Below, one piece after another: positions 15,414-27,707 of a stretch of DNA of 64,000 nt (the first letter of the stretch is position 1; the number at the start of each line of letters is the position of its first letter). The stretch spans positions 52,426 to 116,425 of the forward strand of contig JAUYNO010000087.1 in the NCBI GenBank assembly GCA_030696045.1, given 5' to 3'. The notes below the pieces were generated by a model. The model searched no databases and was not told where the DNA came from. It saw only the letters and a list, made by a program, of their open reading frames with translations. This stretch comes from Stagnimonas sp. GTDB lineage: Bacteria > Pseudomonadota > Gammaproteobacteria > Nevskiales > Nevskiaceae. Both the position numbers and the translations under genes were made by a program.

Positions 15414-16851
15414 TGCGCGCGTAGGCGGCAAGCGCCCGGTCGCGGCTGGCGCCGAGATCGACGATGGGCTTGGCGTAGATGCTGTCGGGGCCAAGGCTGG
15501 CGGCGCGGCGGATCTCGGAGGGTGCCTCCCAGGGTCGGTGCAGATACTGCTCCGGCAGCTTCGCGATCTCCGGCACCCAGCGCCGCGTGTAGGCGCCGTC
15601 GCCATCGAACTTCTCGCCCTGCAATACCGGGTTGAAGATGCGGAAGTAGGGCGCGGCGTCGGCGCCGCAACCGGCGCTCCACTGCCAGCCCAGCGTGTTC
15701 TGCGGCAGCGATGCATCCACCAGCGCGTCCCAGAACCAGCGCGCACCCTCCTGCCAGGGAATCAGCAGGTTCTTGCTCAGCAGGCTGGCGACGATCATCC
15801 GCACCCGGTTGTGCATCCAGCCCGTGGTCCAGAGCTGGCGCATGCCGGCGTCGACTATGGGAATGCCGGTGCGACCGTGCTGCCAGGCACTCAGATCACC
15901 GGCGTAGTCGGCCGGCTCGCGCCAGGGGAAAGGCGCGAACTTGGCGTACATGGGCTGCTCCGCCGTGTGCGGATAGTGGAACAGCAGGTGGTGCGAGAAC
16001 TCGCGCCAGCCCAGTTCGCGGACGAAGTGCTCGGCACTCGCCAGCCAGCCCGGGCCGGCCTCGCGACCGGCGTCGCGGGCGGCGGCAAGCGCGGTGCGGG
16101 GGCTGAGTTCGCCGAAGTGCAGATGCGGCGACAAGGCCGAAGTGACGGGCTGGGCCGGCAGATCACGCTGGTCCCGGTAGCGGCGGATCGGTTCGGCGAC
16201 GAATGCGCGCAGGCGCGCCAGCGCGCCGGCTTCGCCCGGCGTCCAGCGGGCGTGGAAGCCAGCGTCCCAGGCGATTTTCGGCAGCAGGTCCAGTGCGGCG
16301 AGCGGCAGGCTTTTGAGCGCCGGCTCAGGCCCGGTCAATCGCACCGGAGCGGGCAGGGGTGGGGGCAGGCCGTCGAGCTGCGCGGCGGCATTGCGCCAGA
16401 ACGGCGTGAACACCCGGTAAGGCTCGCCCGCGCCGGTCTTCAGCTGCCAGGGCTCGAACAGCAGCGCGGCGTTGAAGCTCTCAGCACTCAGGCCATCGGC
16501 GCGCAGCGCCTCCTTCACCGCCTGGTCGCGGGCGATGGCAGCGGGTTCGTAGACGCGGGTCCAGTAGATGGCGCTGGCGCCGGTCTCCAGCACCAGCGCG
16601 CGCAGCGTTTCCAGGCTGGGGCCACGGCGGATCACCAGCGGGCTGCCCAGCCGGGCCAGTGCTTCGCCCAGCGCCGCCAGCGCATGGTGCAGCCACCAGC
16701 GACTGGCGGCGCCCGGCGCCCAGGGCGCTTCCTCCTCTGGCGCATGGATGTAGACCGGCAGCACGCGCTGGTGCCGCTCGGCGGCGGCGTGCAGCGCCGG
16801 CTGGTCGAGCAGGCGCAGGTCGCGGCGCAGCCAGACCAGGGCGGTAGTCAC
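15400..16851 (-). CDS. phr: Deoxyribodipyrimidine (CPD) photolyase
   Basis: 483 residues, full length for the class I photolyase/cryptochrome family. The N-terminal Rossmann antenna domain begins 'MTTALVWLRRDLRLLDQPAL'. The FAD-binding helical domain carries 'ELGWREFSHHLLFHYP', 'TGIPIVDAGMRQLWTTGWMH', 'NRVRMIVASLLSKNLL' and 'NTLGWQWSAGCGADAAPYFR'. It repairs cyclobutane pyrimidine dimers using light. Its start overlaps the stop of the upstream unknown gene by 4 bp, so the two are translationally coupled. Confidence 0.94.
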   Translation of the reverse strand: MTTALVWLRRDLRLLDQPALHAAAERHQRVLPVYIHAPEEEAPWAPGAASRWWLHHALAALGEALARLGSPLVIRRGPSLETLRALVLETGASAIYWTRVYEPAAIARDQAVKEALRADGLSAESFNAALLFEPWQLKTGAGEPYRVFTPFWRNAAAQLDGLPPPLPAPVRLTGPEPALKSLPLAALDLLPKIAWDAGFHARWTPGEAGALARLRAFVAEPIRRYRDQRDLPAQPVTSALSPHLHFGELSPRTALAAARDAGREAGPGWLASAEHFVRELGWREFSHHLLFHYPHTAEQPMYAKFAPFPWREPADYAGDLSAWQHGRTGIPIVDAGMRQLWTTGWMHNRVRMIVASLLSKNLLIPWQEGARWFWDALVDASLPQNTLGWQWSAGCGADAAPYFRIFNPVLQGEKFDGDGAYTRRWVPEIAKLPEQYLHRPWEAPSEIRRAASLGPDSIYAKPIVDLGASRDRALAAYARIKRA

Positions 16852-17363
16852 TTCACGAGGAAGCGCAGGCGATAGTGGCCTTTGCCAGCGGCAAAGCTCA
16901 GTTCCAGCGGCCGGCCGTCCGCTGGCTCCACCAGCTGGGCCTGGCCCAGCTTGCGGTCGTCGTCCAGGGCGGCGTGCAGGGCCCGGTCCATGGCGGTGAG
17001 CAGTTCCGCCGCCAGGAAGACGCGCGGCTGCTCCCGCAGGCTGGTGAACAGCCGGCGCACGCCCTCCAGCTGCTCCAGCACCGGCGCCAGTCCGGTCTCG
17101 GGGGCGAGGTCGCTGGCGCCATTGCGCTCGAACAGGGCGGCCAGCACCAGGCTGTCCGGCGCCCAGTCCGGGTCCACGACCAGGACCTCGCGGCGCCGCT
17201 CGCCCTCGGCGAGGTCCTGCCAGCCGTCGGGAGCATGGTGATAGGCCCGCAGGCGGCAGCGGCCGCCACGGTCGGCGATCACCAGCAGCAGGTACACCCG
17301 GTCATCGGTCCATTGACCGGTGTCGCTCAGGCAGTGCAGGTGGTCGACGATCAGCTGGGGCAT
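16848..17363 (-). CDS. Hypothetical protein coupled to photolyase
   Basis: 171 residues from ATG 17363 ('MPQLIVDHLHCLSDTGQW'). No family recognised. It is soluble and acidic, with strand-rich stretches at both ends ('VYLLLVIADRGGRCRLRAYH', 'GKGHYRLRFLVK') and a helical middle. The stop overlaps the photolyase ATG. The opposite strand is also open over this interval, but that frame is only a 5' extension of the ABC ATPase gene without plausible content. Gene reality is supported by the overlap and by family-like start spacing, but it is not certain. Confidence 0.6.
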   Translation of the reverse strand: MPQLIVDHLHCLSDTGQWTDDRVYLLLVIADRGGRCRLRAYHHAPDGWQDLAEGERRREVLVVDPDWAPDSLVLAALFERNGASDLAPETGLAPVLEQLEGVRRLFTSLREQPRVFLAAELLTAMDRALHAALDDDRKLGQAQLVEPADGRPLELSFAAGKGHYRLRFLVK

Positions 17364-17392
17364 GGGCGGGCGGGATTGGTGATACCGGCCAG

Positions 17393-17398
17393 TATAAT
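17393..17398 (+). promoter_or_regulatory. -10 box for the yadGH-type operon
   Basis: A consensus TATAAT ends 7 bp before the ATG at 17406, so transcription would start at or just beside the start codon, implying a leaderless or very short-leader mRNA. No clear -35 at normal spacing. A similar layout recurs before hisG (30770-30775). Confidence 0.55.
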
Positions 17399-17405
17399 GG
17401 GGCGC

Positions 17406-18316
<911 letters not shown>

Positions 18317-18320
<4 letters not shown>

Positions 18321-19087
18321 GCCCCGACCAGATCGGCTTCGTCACCCTCCTGAAGAAGGAGGTCATGCGCTTCTGGGCCGTGCTCGGCCAGACCGTGTCG
18401 GCGCCGGTGATCACCGCGCTGCTCTACCTGCTGGTGTTCGCCCAGGCCCTGCAGGGTCGCCTGGTGCCCGGCTACGACGGCATCAGCTACACCCAGTTCC
18501 TCGTGCCGGGCCTGGTGATGATGACGGTGATCCAGAACGCCTTCGCCAACACCTCGTCCTCGCTGATCCAGAGCAAGGTGATGGGCAACATCGTGTTCAC
18601 CCTGATGGCGCCGCTCTCGCCGCTGGAGTGGTTCGGCGCCTACATCCTCGCGGCGCTGGTGCGTGCGGCCCTGGTGGCGGCCGCCATGCTCGCGACCGCG
18701 CTGATCTTCGTGCCCCTGCCGGTGGCGCAGCCGCTGGCGCTGATTGGCGTATTCCTGCTGGCCGGTGGCAGCTTGGCGGCGCTGGGCCTGATCGCCGGCA
18801 TCTGGGCGCAGAAGTTCGATCACATCGCCGCGTTCACCAACTTCGTGGTCACGCCGCTGTCCTTTCTCTCGGGCGTGTTCTACTCGGTGCACTCGCTGCC
18901 GAAGTTCTGGTACACGGCCAGCCATCTCAACCCCTTCTTCTACATGATCGACGGCTTCCGCTATGGCTTCTTCGGCCATGCCGACGTGCCGATTGCGCAG
19001 AGCCTGCTGTGGATGAGCGGCTTCTTCATCGTCTGCTCCGGCGCGGCACTGTGGATGCTGGTGACCGGCTACCGGATGCGGAAGTAG
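18317..19087 (+). CDS. yadH: ABC-2 type transporter permease (YadH-like)
   Basis: 256 residues with about six membrane segments. ABC-2 permease features include 'PGLVMMTVIQNAFANTSSS' and 'FTNFVVTPLSFLSGVFYSV', the conserved stretch before the last helices. It overlaps the ATPase gene by ATGA, so the two form one exporter. E. coli yadGH is the nearest named pair; its substrate is not established. Confidence 0.9.
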
Positions 19088-19118
19088 GTTCAAGGGCGGC
19101 GCTGGCCCAAGCTGCCTG

Positions 19119-19167
19119 TCTCCCCTGCGAGCAGGGGAGATGTCACGCAGTGACAGAGGGGTTTTTT
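19119..19167 (+). terminator. Double hairpin plus T-run after yadH
   Basis: A perfect palindrome TCTCCCCTGC-GA-GCAGGGGAGA (19119-19140) is followed directly by TGTCA-CGCAG-TGACA (19141-19155), then GAGGGG and six Ts (19162-19167). It can act as an intrinsic terminator for the exporter operon. The first palindrome belongs to the CTCCCC/GGGGAG repeat family seen again just downstream. Confidence 0.65.
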
Positions 19168-19213
19168 CCGTGGCCAGGGGGCAAACAGATTCGCGAGCAT
19201 CCCTAGCGGTGAC

Positions 19214-19318
19214 AACCCCTCCGTCGCCTTCGGCGCCACCTCCCCTACTTGCGTAGGAGAGGCACTGCGGGTGCCTCCCCTGCGTGCAGGGGAGGTGGCG
19301 AGCAGCGCCGGAGGGGTC
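19214..19318. repeat. Composite CTCCCC-type palindromic repeat touching the creD stop
   Basis: The block starts with CAACCCCTCCG and ends with CGGAGGGGTC, as imperfect outer arms. Inside lie CCTCCCCTGC-GT-GCAGGGGAGG (19274-19295) and an imperfect CTCCCCTAC/GTAGGAGAG pair. The right edge overlaps the first bases of the creD stop codon. It resembles a dispersed intergenic repeat and may help end transcription from both sides. Confidence 0.75.
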
Positions 19319-20732
19319 AGCTTGCGGTCCTTGCCTCGCCGCCCCAGTCGATCCGGCGCGTGATCCACATGATCAGCGACAGCATCAGGAACAGCCCGAC
19401 CGCACCGGTCAGCAGCGCGTAGTTCTCCTCGCGCAGCACCGCGAACAGATAGCTGTAGAGCCCGGCCATCGCCAGCCCGATCCCGCTCGCGCGGAAGAGC
19501 GAGTGCAAGGCCGACCAGGAATACAGCGTGATCTGCACGGTTACGGCGGCCGCCGCCAGCGCATAGGACAGCCGGAAACCGAAGTGCTCTGCCAGCGCCA
19601 GCTGCAGCAGGTAGAAGGCGCAGAGACCGGCGCCCACCAGCAGGTATTGCAGGGGATGCAGGCGCACGCCGCCGACGATCTCGAACAGCCACCACAGCGC
19701 GAACGTCAGGACGATGAACAGCTGCGCGTACTTCACGGCGCGGTGGGCCATGACGTACTCGTCCACTGCGGGGTACAGCCGCAGGCCGAAGGCCGAAGCG
19801 GCCAGGGCCCGGTAGGGAATCTCGTCGCCGCGCCAGACCTGGCCGAAGCTGCGCGACAGGTCGGAGATTTCCCAGTCGGCCTTGAAGCCGGGCGCGGCGG
19901 CGCTGCCCACCGAGCGTGTCAGCGGCAGCCAGGCACCGTTGAAGCTCGGACTGGGCCAGTCGCCCTGCAGGCCGACTTTGGTGAGGCGGCCCAGCGGCAC
20001 GAACTGAAGTTGTTCGCTGCCATTGAAGGACAGCGACAGCGCGAAGTCCTGGTCTGTCGCCTCGCCGGCCAGCGGCCAGGGGGCGTGCACGATGCCGCCG
20101 CGTTCGCTCTCGCTCTCGCCTTCGGCTTTGCCCTCGACTGGCAGGCCGATCATCAGCTGGCCGCCGCCCGGCTGGAAGCTCAGCGACTGGCCGCCGGCCT
20201 GCAGCCGCAGGCCGGAGCGCAAGGCGCGCAGGTCGCTGAGCATCAGCACCAGCTCCGCCTGGTCCCAGAGGATGGCCTGGTCCGGCACGCCGATGGCCGC
20301 CAGGCTGGGCCGGGCGAAGCGTCCCCGGAGCTGAGCGCTGCTGCTGTAGACCGGGATGGTGAAGATGCCGCGCTGGCGAAATTCGCTGCGCTGTTCGGCG
20401 TCGATGCCCAGTTCCTCGGGCAGCAGCACGCCATATGCGGTGCCTTCTTCGAGCACGGTCTTGCCGTCCTTGAGCACCTCGCGCACGGTCCGGTAGGGCA
20501 GCACCAGGAAGGGGCCGGCCAGCTGCTGTGCGCCACCCCACTGGCGGGCGATCTCGGCCTTGGCCTGATCGCGCGTCTGCTCGCGCTCGCGGATCAGTTC
20601 GCGGATCGAGGCGATGGGAATCAGCAGCAGCAAACTCAGGAAGCCCAGCAGCAGCACCCGCAGGAACTTCGAGTTCTGCACCGTCTCGACCACACCCGGA
20701 CGCGGCGGTATGGGCAGCGGGGTTTCGCTCAT
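19317..20732 (-). CDS. creD: CreD-family inner membrane protein
   Basis: 471 residues. One N-terminal membrane helix ('FLRVLLLGFLSLLLLIPI', about residues 23-40) is followed by a large periplasmic domain ('PFLVLPYRTVREVL'), then a C-terminal block of five to six membrane helices. Start ATG 20732 has GGAGAAA upstream on the minus strand; the frame extends further but without CreD-like content. CreD is an inner-membrane protein controlled by CreBC in enterics and linked to beta-lactam and envelope responses. The divergent CreBC-like pair immediately upstream supports that regulation here. Confidence 0.9.
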   Translation of the reverse strand: MSETPLPIPPRPGVVETVQNSKFLRVLLLGFLSLLLLIPIASIRELIREREQTRDQAKAEIARQWGGAQQLAGPFLVLPYRTVREVLKDGKTVLEEGTAYGVLLPEELGIDAEQRSEFRQRGIFTIPVYSSSAQLRGRFARPSLAAIGVPDQAILWDQAELVLMLSDLRALRSGLRLQAGGQSLSFQPGGGQLMIGLPVEGKAEGESESERGGIVHAPWPLAGEATDQDFALSLSFNGSEQLQFVPLGRLTKVGLQGDWPSPSFNGAWLPLTRSVGSAAAPGFKADWEISDLSRSFGQVWRGDEIPYRALAASAFGLRLYPAVDEYVMAHRAVKYAQLFIVLTFALWWLFEIVGGVRLHPLQYLLVGAGLCAFYLLQLALAEHFGFRLSYALAAAAVTVQITLYSWSALHSLFRASGIGLAMAGLYSYLFAVLREENYALLTGAVGLFLMLSLIMWITRRIDWGGEARTAS

Positions 20733-20908
20733 GGCGTTTCTCCACGGCAGCGGAGCCGACGGCGCAGGCTGCGTTTCAGCAGCCGCAGGGTGATCCGGGC
20801 GATGCGCTGAGGGCGCGTTATCTTTTCGGGTGACATGGTCGGGCTCGGGTGACAGGCGTGCTTGCCTGTCCAGCAGGCTGCGCGGCCGCCTCGCCACCCT
20901 CGTGGCCC

Positions 20909-20956
20909 TGCGGTGCAAGGCCGGTGAAACCTTGTGCAAATGCGGTGCAAGCCGGT
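20909..20956. promoter_or_regulatory. Direct repeats between creD and creB-like gene (candidate regulator site)
   Basis: TGCGGTGCAAGGCCGGT (20909-20925) and TGCGGTGCAAGCCGGT (20941-20956) differ by one base and lie 32 bp apart start to start, about three helical turns. A partial third TGTGCAAATGC lies between. They are in the 256-bp divergent gap and end 33 bp before the response-regulator ATG, so they may bind that regulator. They do not match the enterobacterial TTCAC cre tag. Confidence 0.6.
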
Positions 20957-20988
20957 TTTTTGCCCGGCGGCCAAGGCAGAATCCGGCC

Positions 20989-21671
20989 ATGCCCAACCTG
21001 CTGCTGGTCGATGACGATCCCCACCTGCTGGAAGTCCTGCGCTTCGCCCTGGAGCAGGCCGGCCATCGCCTGCGCACCGCCAGCAACGGCGTGCAGGCGC
21101 TGCGCGCGGTGGCGCAGCAGATGCCGGACCTGATCGTGCTCGACGTGCTGATGCCCGAGCTGGACGGCACCGAGGTCTGCCGGCGCCTGCGCGCTGAGGG
21201 CCATCGGGTGCCGATCCTGTTCCTGAGTTCCCGCGCCGACGAGATCGACCGGGTGCTGGGGCTGGAACTGGGCGGCGACGACTATCTCGCCAAGCCGTTC
21301 TCGCCGCGCGAGCTGGTGGCACGGGTCAAGGCGCTGCTGCGGCGTGCGCAGCCAGCGCCGGTGCCGGCCGCGCGGCAGCTGGTGCATGGCCGGCTGGTGC
21401 TGGATGCGGACCGCTTCGAGGTCGATTGGGCCGGTCAGCGCACGACCCTGACGCCGGCCGAGTTCGGCATCCTGCGCACCCTGATGCGGTATCCGGGTCG
21501 CGTCTGCAGCCGCGATTCCCTGATGGACGGCACCTACGAGGTCCACCGGCTGGTCAGCGACCGCACCATGGACAGTCATGTCCGGCGGGTGCGCGCCAAG
21601 CTGGCCGGCCTGGGCGCGGGCGAGGTCATCGAGACCCTGCACGGCATCGGCTACCGGCTCGGGCCCTGCAC

Positions 21672-21675
<4 letters not shown>
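20989..21675 (+). CDS. OmpR-family response regulator (CreB-like)
   Basis: 228 residues. The receiver has Asp8-Asp9, phospho-acceptor Asp52 ('LIVLDVLMPELDG') and Lys102 ('YLAKPFSPREL'). The C-terminal winged helix contains 'LTPAEFGILRTLM', 'RTMDSHVRRVRAKL' and 'VIETLHGIGYRLG'. The ATG at 20989 starts at the normal 'MPNLLLVDDD'. It overlaps the kinase gene (GTGA) and is divergent from creD, the basis for comparing it with CreB. Confidence 0.92.
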
Positions 21676-24749
<3,074 letters not shown>

Positions 24750-24750
<1 letters not shown>

Positions 24751-25610
24751 TGAGCATTGGTGCTGCAGACAGGGCCGTGCCGGTGACTTCGGGTTTGCCG
24801 CCGGCTAAGCCTTGGCTGGCGTTCGTCATTGCTCTGATTTCAGCACCGGTTGCCTTTCTGTACGTAGGGCGCCTACGACACGCGATCCTGCTTTTCTTGC
24901 TGCCTTTTGTAGTCCTGAGCCTTGCGGGCTGGACGGGTGCGGTCTTCAGTGCCCGTGGTTTTTTCCTGATGCTTGCTCTGGTATTGGGAATTTTCCTCGT
25001 TTCTTTGTTCTGGCCGTTCTTGATTGCGAGGCGCCGGAAAGTGGGATTGCGTACTGCCGTTTACCACCGCATCTGGATATATCTCCTGAGCTATGTGGTG
25101 TTTACCGCCACAACATGGTTCGTTATGCAGCATCGCGCCCAGCTATTCGGTTGGGAGCCGTTCCGTGTTCCAAGCGGTTCGATGTTGCATACGATCGAGG
25201 TGGGCGAGTTCATCCTTGCGGACGCTCGCTCCGGTCGTTCCCCCACAATCGGTGATCTATTGATCTACGCACATGGCGCCGAGAACCCGGCACCCTTTAT
25301 CAAGCGCATTGTTGGCCTGCCAAGAGACCGCATTGCTTTTCGCGATTGCAAGGTCATTCGCAATGGCGTCGCCCTGTCTGAGCCGTATGTTCTTATTGAT
25401 AGCGAAGATGCCAGCCCTGATGCCCAGCGCATGTGCAATTTCGCCGAGCTGACTCTTGGGCAGGATGAGATTTTCCTGCTTGGCGACAACCGACTGCACA
25501 GTGCGGACAGTCGCGCTTACGGTCCCAGCAGATTGAGCGATATCAAGGCGCGAGCACGCTTTATCTGGTTCTCGCGCGACTTGCACCGCGTCGGCCAACG
25601 GCTCGACTAG
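24750..25610 (+). CDS. lepB: Signal peptidase I (S26), with extended N-terminal membrane region
   Basis: 286 residues. The catalytic Ser144 lies in 'RVPSGSMLHT' and Lys185 in 'PFIKRIVGLPRDRI', with box E 'LGDNRLHSADSRAYG'. The N-terminal 130 residues hold about four hydrophobic segments, more than the two of E. coli LepB. It cleaves signal peptides of exported proteins. Base composition is visibly less GC-rich than murA upstream, and it starts on the last base of the murA stop. It sits outside the usual lepA-lepB-rnc context, so it may be a second, acquired copy. Confidence 0.88.
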
Positions 25611-25624
25611 GTCCCAAGACCCGC

Positions 25625-26392
25625 ATGCCAAGAATGCCTGCGGTATTCATCGGCCACGGCTCGCCGATGAACGCGCTGGAGCGCAATCGCTATACCGAGG
25701 CCTGGCGCGCGCTGGGTGCCGCGCTGCCGAAGCCGCAAGCGGTGCTCTGCATCTCGGCGCACTGGCTGACGCGCGGACTCGCAGTCACCGCGATGGCCGG
25801 GCCGCGCACCATCCACGATTTCGGTGGCTTTCCGCGCGAGTTGTCGGCACTGCAATACCCGGCGCCCGGCGATGCGGTGCTGGCCGCGCGGGTCGCGGAG
25901 CTGTTGGCGCCGACGCGGGTCGCGCAGGACCTGTCCTGGGGCCTGGACCACGGGGCCTGGTCAGTGCTGGTGCACCTGTTTCCGCAGGCGGACGTGCCGG
26001 TGGTGCAGCTGAGCCTCGACGCCAACCAGCCCGCCGGCTTCCACTACGCGCTTGGCCAGCGGCTGAGCGCGCTGCGCGACGAGGGCGTGCTGATCCTCGG
26101 CAGCGGCAATGTCGTGCACAACCTGGGTCGCATCGACTGGAGCGGCGGTGCCTACGACTGGGCGACGCGCTTCAACGACTGGGCGCGGGCGCGGATCGAG
26201 CGCGACGAGCATGCGGCGCTGCTCGCCTGGCAGGCGCAGGGTGAGGATGCGCGACTGGCCGTCCCGACGCCCGAGCACTACTGGCCGCTGTTGCCGGTGC
26301 TGGGCGCGCAGCGCGCAGGCGAGTCGGCGCAGTTGCTGAGTGACGGGGTCGAGATGGGCTCGATCGGCATGCTGGCATTGCGGGTCGGTTAG
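25625..26392 (+). CDS. ygiD: LigB-family 4,5-DOPA-type extradiol dioxygenase (YgiD-like)
   Basis: 255 residues. The class III extradiol ring-cleavage fold is shown by 'FIGHGSPMNAL' (metal His near residue 11), 'ISAHWLTRG', 'GLDHGAWSVLVHLFP' and 'LGSGNVVHNLG'. E. coli YgiD has DOPA 4,5-dioxygenase activity, while the natural substrate is unsettled. It is single and monocistronic, with the stop followed by a palindromic repeat. Confidence 0.9.
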   Translation: MPRMPAVFIGHGSPMNALERNRYTEAWRALGAALPKPQAVLCISAHWLTRGLAVTAMAGPRTIHDFGGFPRELSALQYPAPGDAVLAARVAELLAPTRVAQDLSWGLDHGAWSVLVHLFPQADVPVVQLSLDANQPAGFHYALGQRLSALRDEGVLILGSGNVVHNLGRIDWSGGAYDWATRFNDWARARIERDEHAALLAWQAQGEDARLAVPTPEHYWPLLPVLGAQRAGESAQLLSDGVEMGSIGMLALRVG

Positions 26393-26421
26393 CGGCTGAT
26401 CGTCGCCACCTTGTGCCGCCG

Positions 26422-26489
26422 GTAGGGCGCATTCCATGCGCCAGCGGACGGCCCTTGCCGAACGTCCTGGCGCATGAAATGCGCCCTAC
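26422..26489. repeat. Palindromic element, copy A (GGCGCATTTCATGCGCC family)
   Basis: 23-bp inverted arms at 26422-26444 and 26467-26489, one mismatch, separated by 22 bp. The arm core GGCGCATTTCATGCGCC is itself nearly palindromic. The same core with the same inverted layout recurs at 34539-34602. It is located between the convergent ygiD and RES genes, so it may also end their transcripts. Confidence 0.88.
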
Positions 26490-26497
26490 GCCGACGG

Positions 26498-27193
26498 TTA
26501 CAGCACCTGCTCGGCGCGTTCAATGAAGGCGATGGCGCGGCCGTTCCAGTAGTAGTGGTAGTGGCCGGCCTGCAGCATCGGCGGCTTCAGCGCCGGCGCG
26601 CGGAAGATGGCGGCGCATTCGCCGCCCGGCCGGCGCACGCTGGGATAGAACAGTCCCCAGGCCGCTGCTGCTTGCAGCCGGCTCCCCAGCGCCTGGCCGG
26701 CGCGGTAGTCGTCCGCGTCCAGCACCGGTGTGCCGAGCAGGCTCTTGCGCCCGTCCAGCAGCGGCTGGGCGAGATCGACCACGTAGCGACGCATGTCCAG
26801 GCGGATCGCCGGCTCGGCGGTGGCAGCGAGAAAGCGCTCGCGGTGGTGGACGGTCTCGCGGATCGCGGTGCTCTCGTCGCGCGCGGCGTAGAGCACGCCG
26901 TAGCTGCCGTCGCCGAAGCGGGCGGGCGAGGGGTGGGTGAAGGCGGCCATGATCGGGGTGCTGCCGGCGCCGGTGAGCCAGTCCTCGCGCGGCAGCAGGT
27001 GCAGGCTGCCCAGCTCCGAGCGCAGGCGGTCGTTGGTGAGCGCCTCGATGGCGTAGAGGTCTTCGAGTTCCTCGGCCGAGGCTACGTCGTCGAACACGCC
27101 CACCGGCGGGAACCGCGAAGGGATGATCCGATGCAGTTGCCGCTGGCGCGGCAGCCAGGCCCGCAGCCCGAATTCAGTGGCCGCGCTGGCCAT
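26498..27193 (-). CDS. RES-domain toxin (NAD+-consuming), type II TA module
   Basis: 231 residues from ATG 27193. The RES-family triad is recognisable: Arg22 in 'LHRIIPSRF', Tyr102 in 'YGVLYAARDE', Glu113 in 'AIRETVHHRERF', Ser185 in 'FYPSVRRPGG'. RES toxins such as MbcT degrade NAD+ and halt growth until bound by the Xre-type antitoxin. The gene overlaps the antitoxin by 20 bp and is downstream of it, the standard order for this family. A longer upstream frame exists but reads as antitoxin shadow. Confidence 0.88.
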   Translation of the reverse strand: MASAATEFGLRAWLPRQRQLHRIIPSRFPPVGVFDDVASAEELEDLYAIEALTNDRLRSELGSLHLLPREDWLTGAGSTPIMAAFTHPSPARFGDGSYGVLYAARDESTAIRETVHHRERFLAATAEPAIRLDMRRYVVDLAQPLLDGRKSLLGTPVLDADDYRAGQALGSRLQAAAAWGLFYPSVRRPGGECAAIFRAPALKPPMLQAGHYHYYWNGRAIAFIERAEQVL

Positions 27194-27596
27194 CGAGGTA
27201 ATGGCGGACGAAGGCGAGGTCGGTGACGTTGCCGGCCAGGATGCGGTCCAGCGCCGGCCGGCCGCCAAAGCCGGGCGCGGTATTCGGGCGCCGTACCCAG
27301 CCGCGCGCCGCCTCCGGGTCGGGCAGCAGGATCTTCAGCGCCTTCCAGATGCCGAGCAGGTAAGAGATGCGCTCCAGGGTGTCGCGGGGCAGCGCTGCGG
27401 GCAGTTGGCCGCCGCCGCCGACCAGCTTGCGCCAGTGGTAGTAGGTGCGCTCGCGGGTACCCAGCACGGTGCTGGCATCGGCGGCGCCGAGTTGCCAGGC
27501 GTCGAGGATCGCCAGCGCCGCCCGCAGGCCACGGGAATCGCGGAGCGCGGTGTCGGCGTCGGTCGATGGCGTGCGCAGGGGGGCGGACTTGGGCAT
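27174..27596 (-). CDS. Xre/MbcA/ParS-type antitoxin
   Basis: 140 residues. An N-terminal HTH-like region ('ALAILDAWQLGAADASTVL') is followed by the C-terminal toxin-binding domain characteristic of MbcA/ParS: 'ERISYLLGIWKALKILLPDP', 'ARGWVRRPNTAPGFGG', 'PALDRILAG'. It neutralises the RES toxin and is expected to repress its own promoter. A perfect 16-bp palindrome lies 20 bp upstream of its start codon. Confidence 0.88.
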   Translation of the reverse strand: MPKSAPLRTPSTDADTALRDSRGLRAALAILDAWQLGAADASTVLGTRERTYYHWRKLVGGGGQLPAALPRDTLERISYLLGIWKALKILLPDPEAARGWVRRPNTAPGFGGRPALDRILAGNVTDLAFVRHYLDGQRGH

Positions 27597-27615
27597 GTGG
27601 CTAGCTTATCCGGAT

Positions 27616-27631
27616 TTCGCAATATTGCGAA
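27616..27631. promoter_or_regulatory. 16-bp perfect palindrome, candidate operator of the RES-Xre module
   Basis: TTCGCAATATTGCGAA lies between the antitoxin ATG and the eutC end. It is followed by a second short palindrome GGAAAATTTCC (27637-27647). The position immediately upstream of an autoregulating antitoxin makes it a good Xre binding site. Confidence 0.7.
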
Positions 27632-27707
27632 GTAATGGAAAATTTCCGCATTTGCGCGGAGACGCGCTTTTGCCTCCCCGGCTCCCGCAGGGGAGACAAG
27701 GCCTGCG

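Noticed and set aside
16875..17405. 5' extension of the ABC ATPase gene
   Set aside because: It crosses a consensus TATAAT and has no family-like sequence before 'MSAPFPPALVIDEV'.
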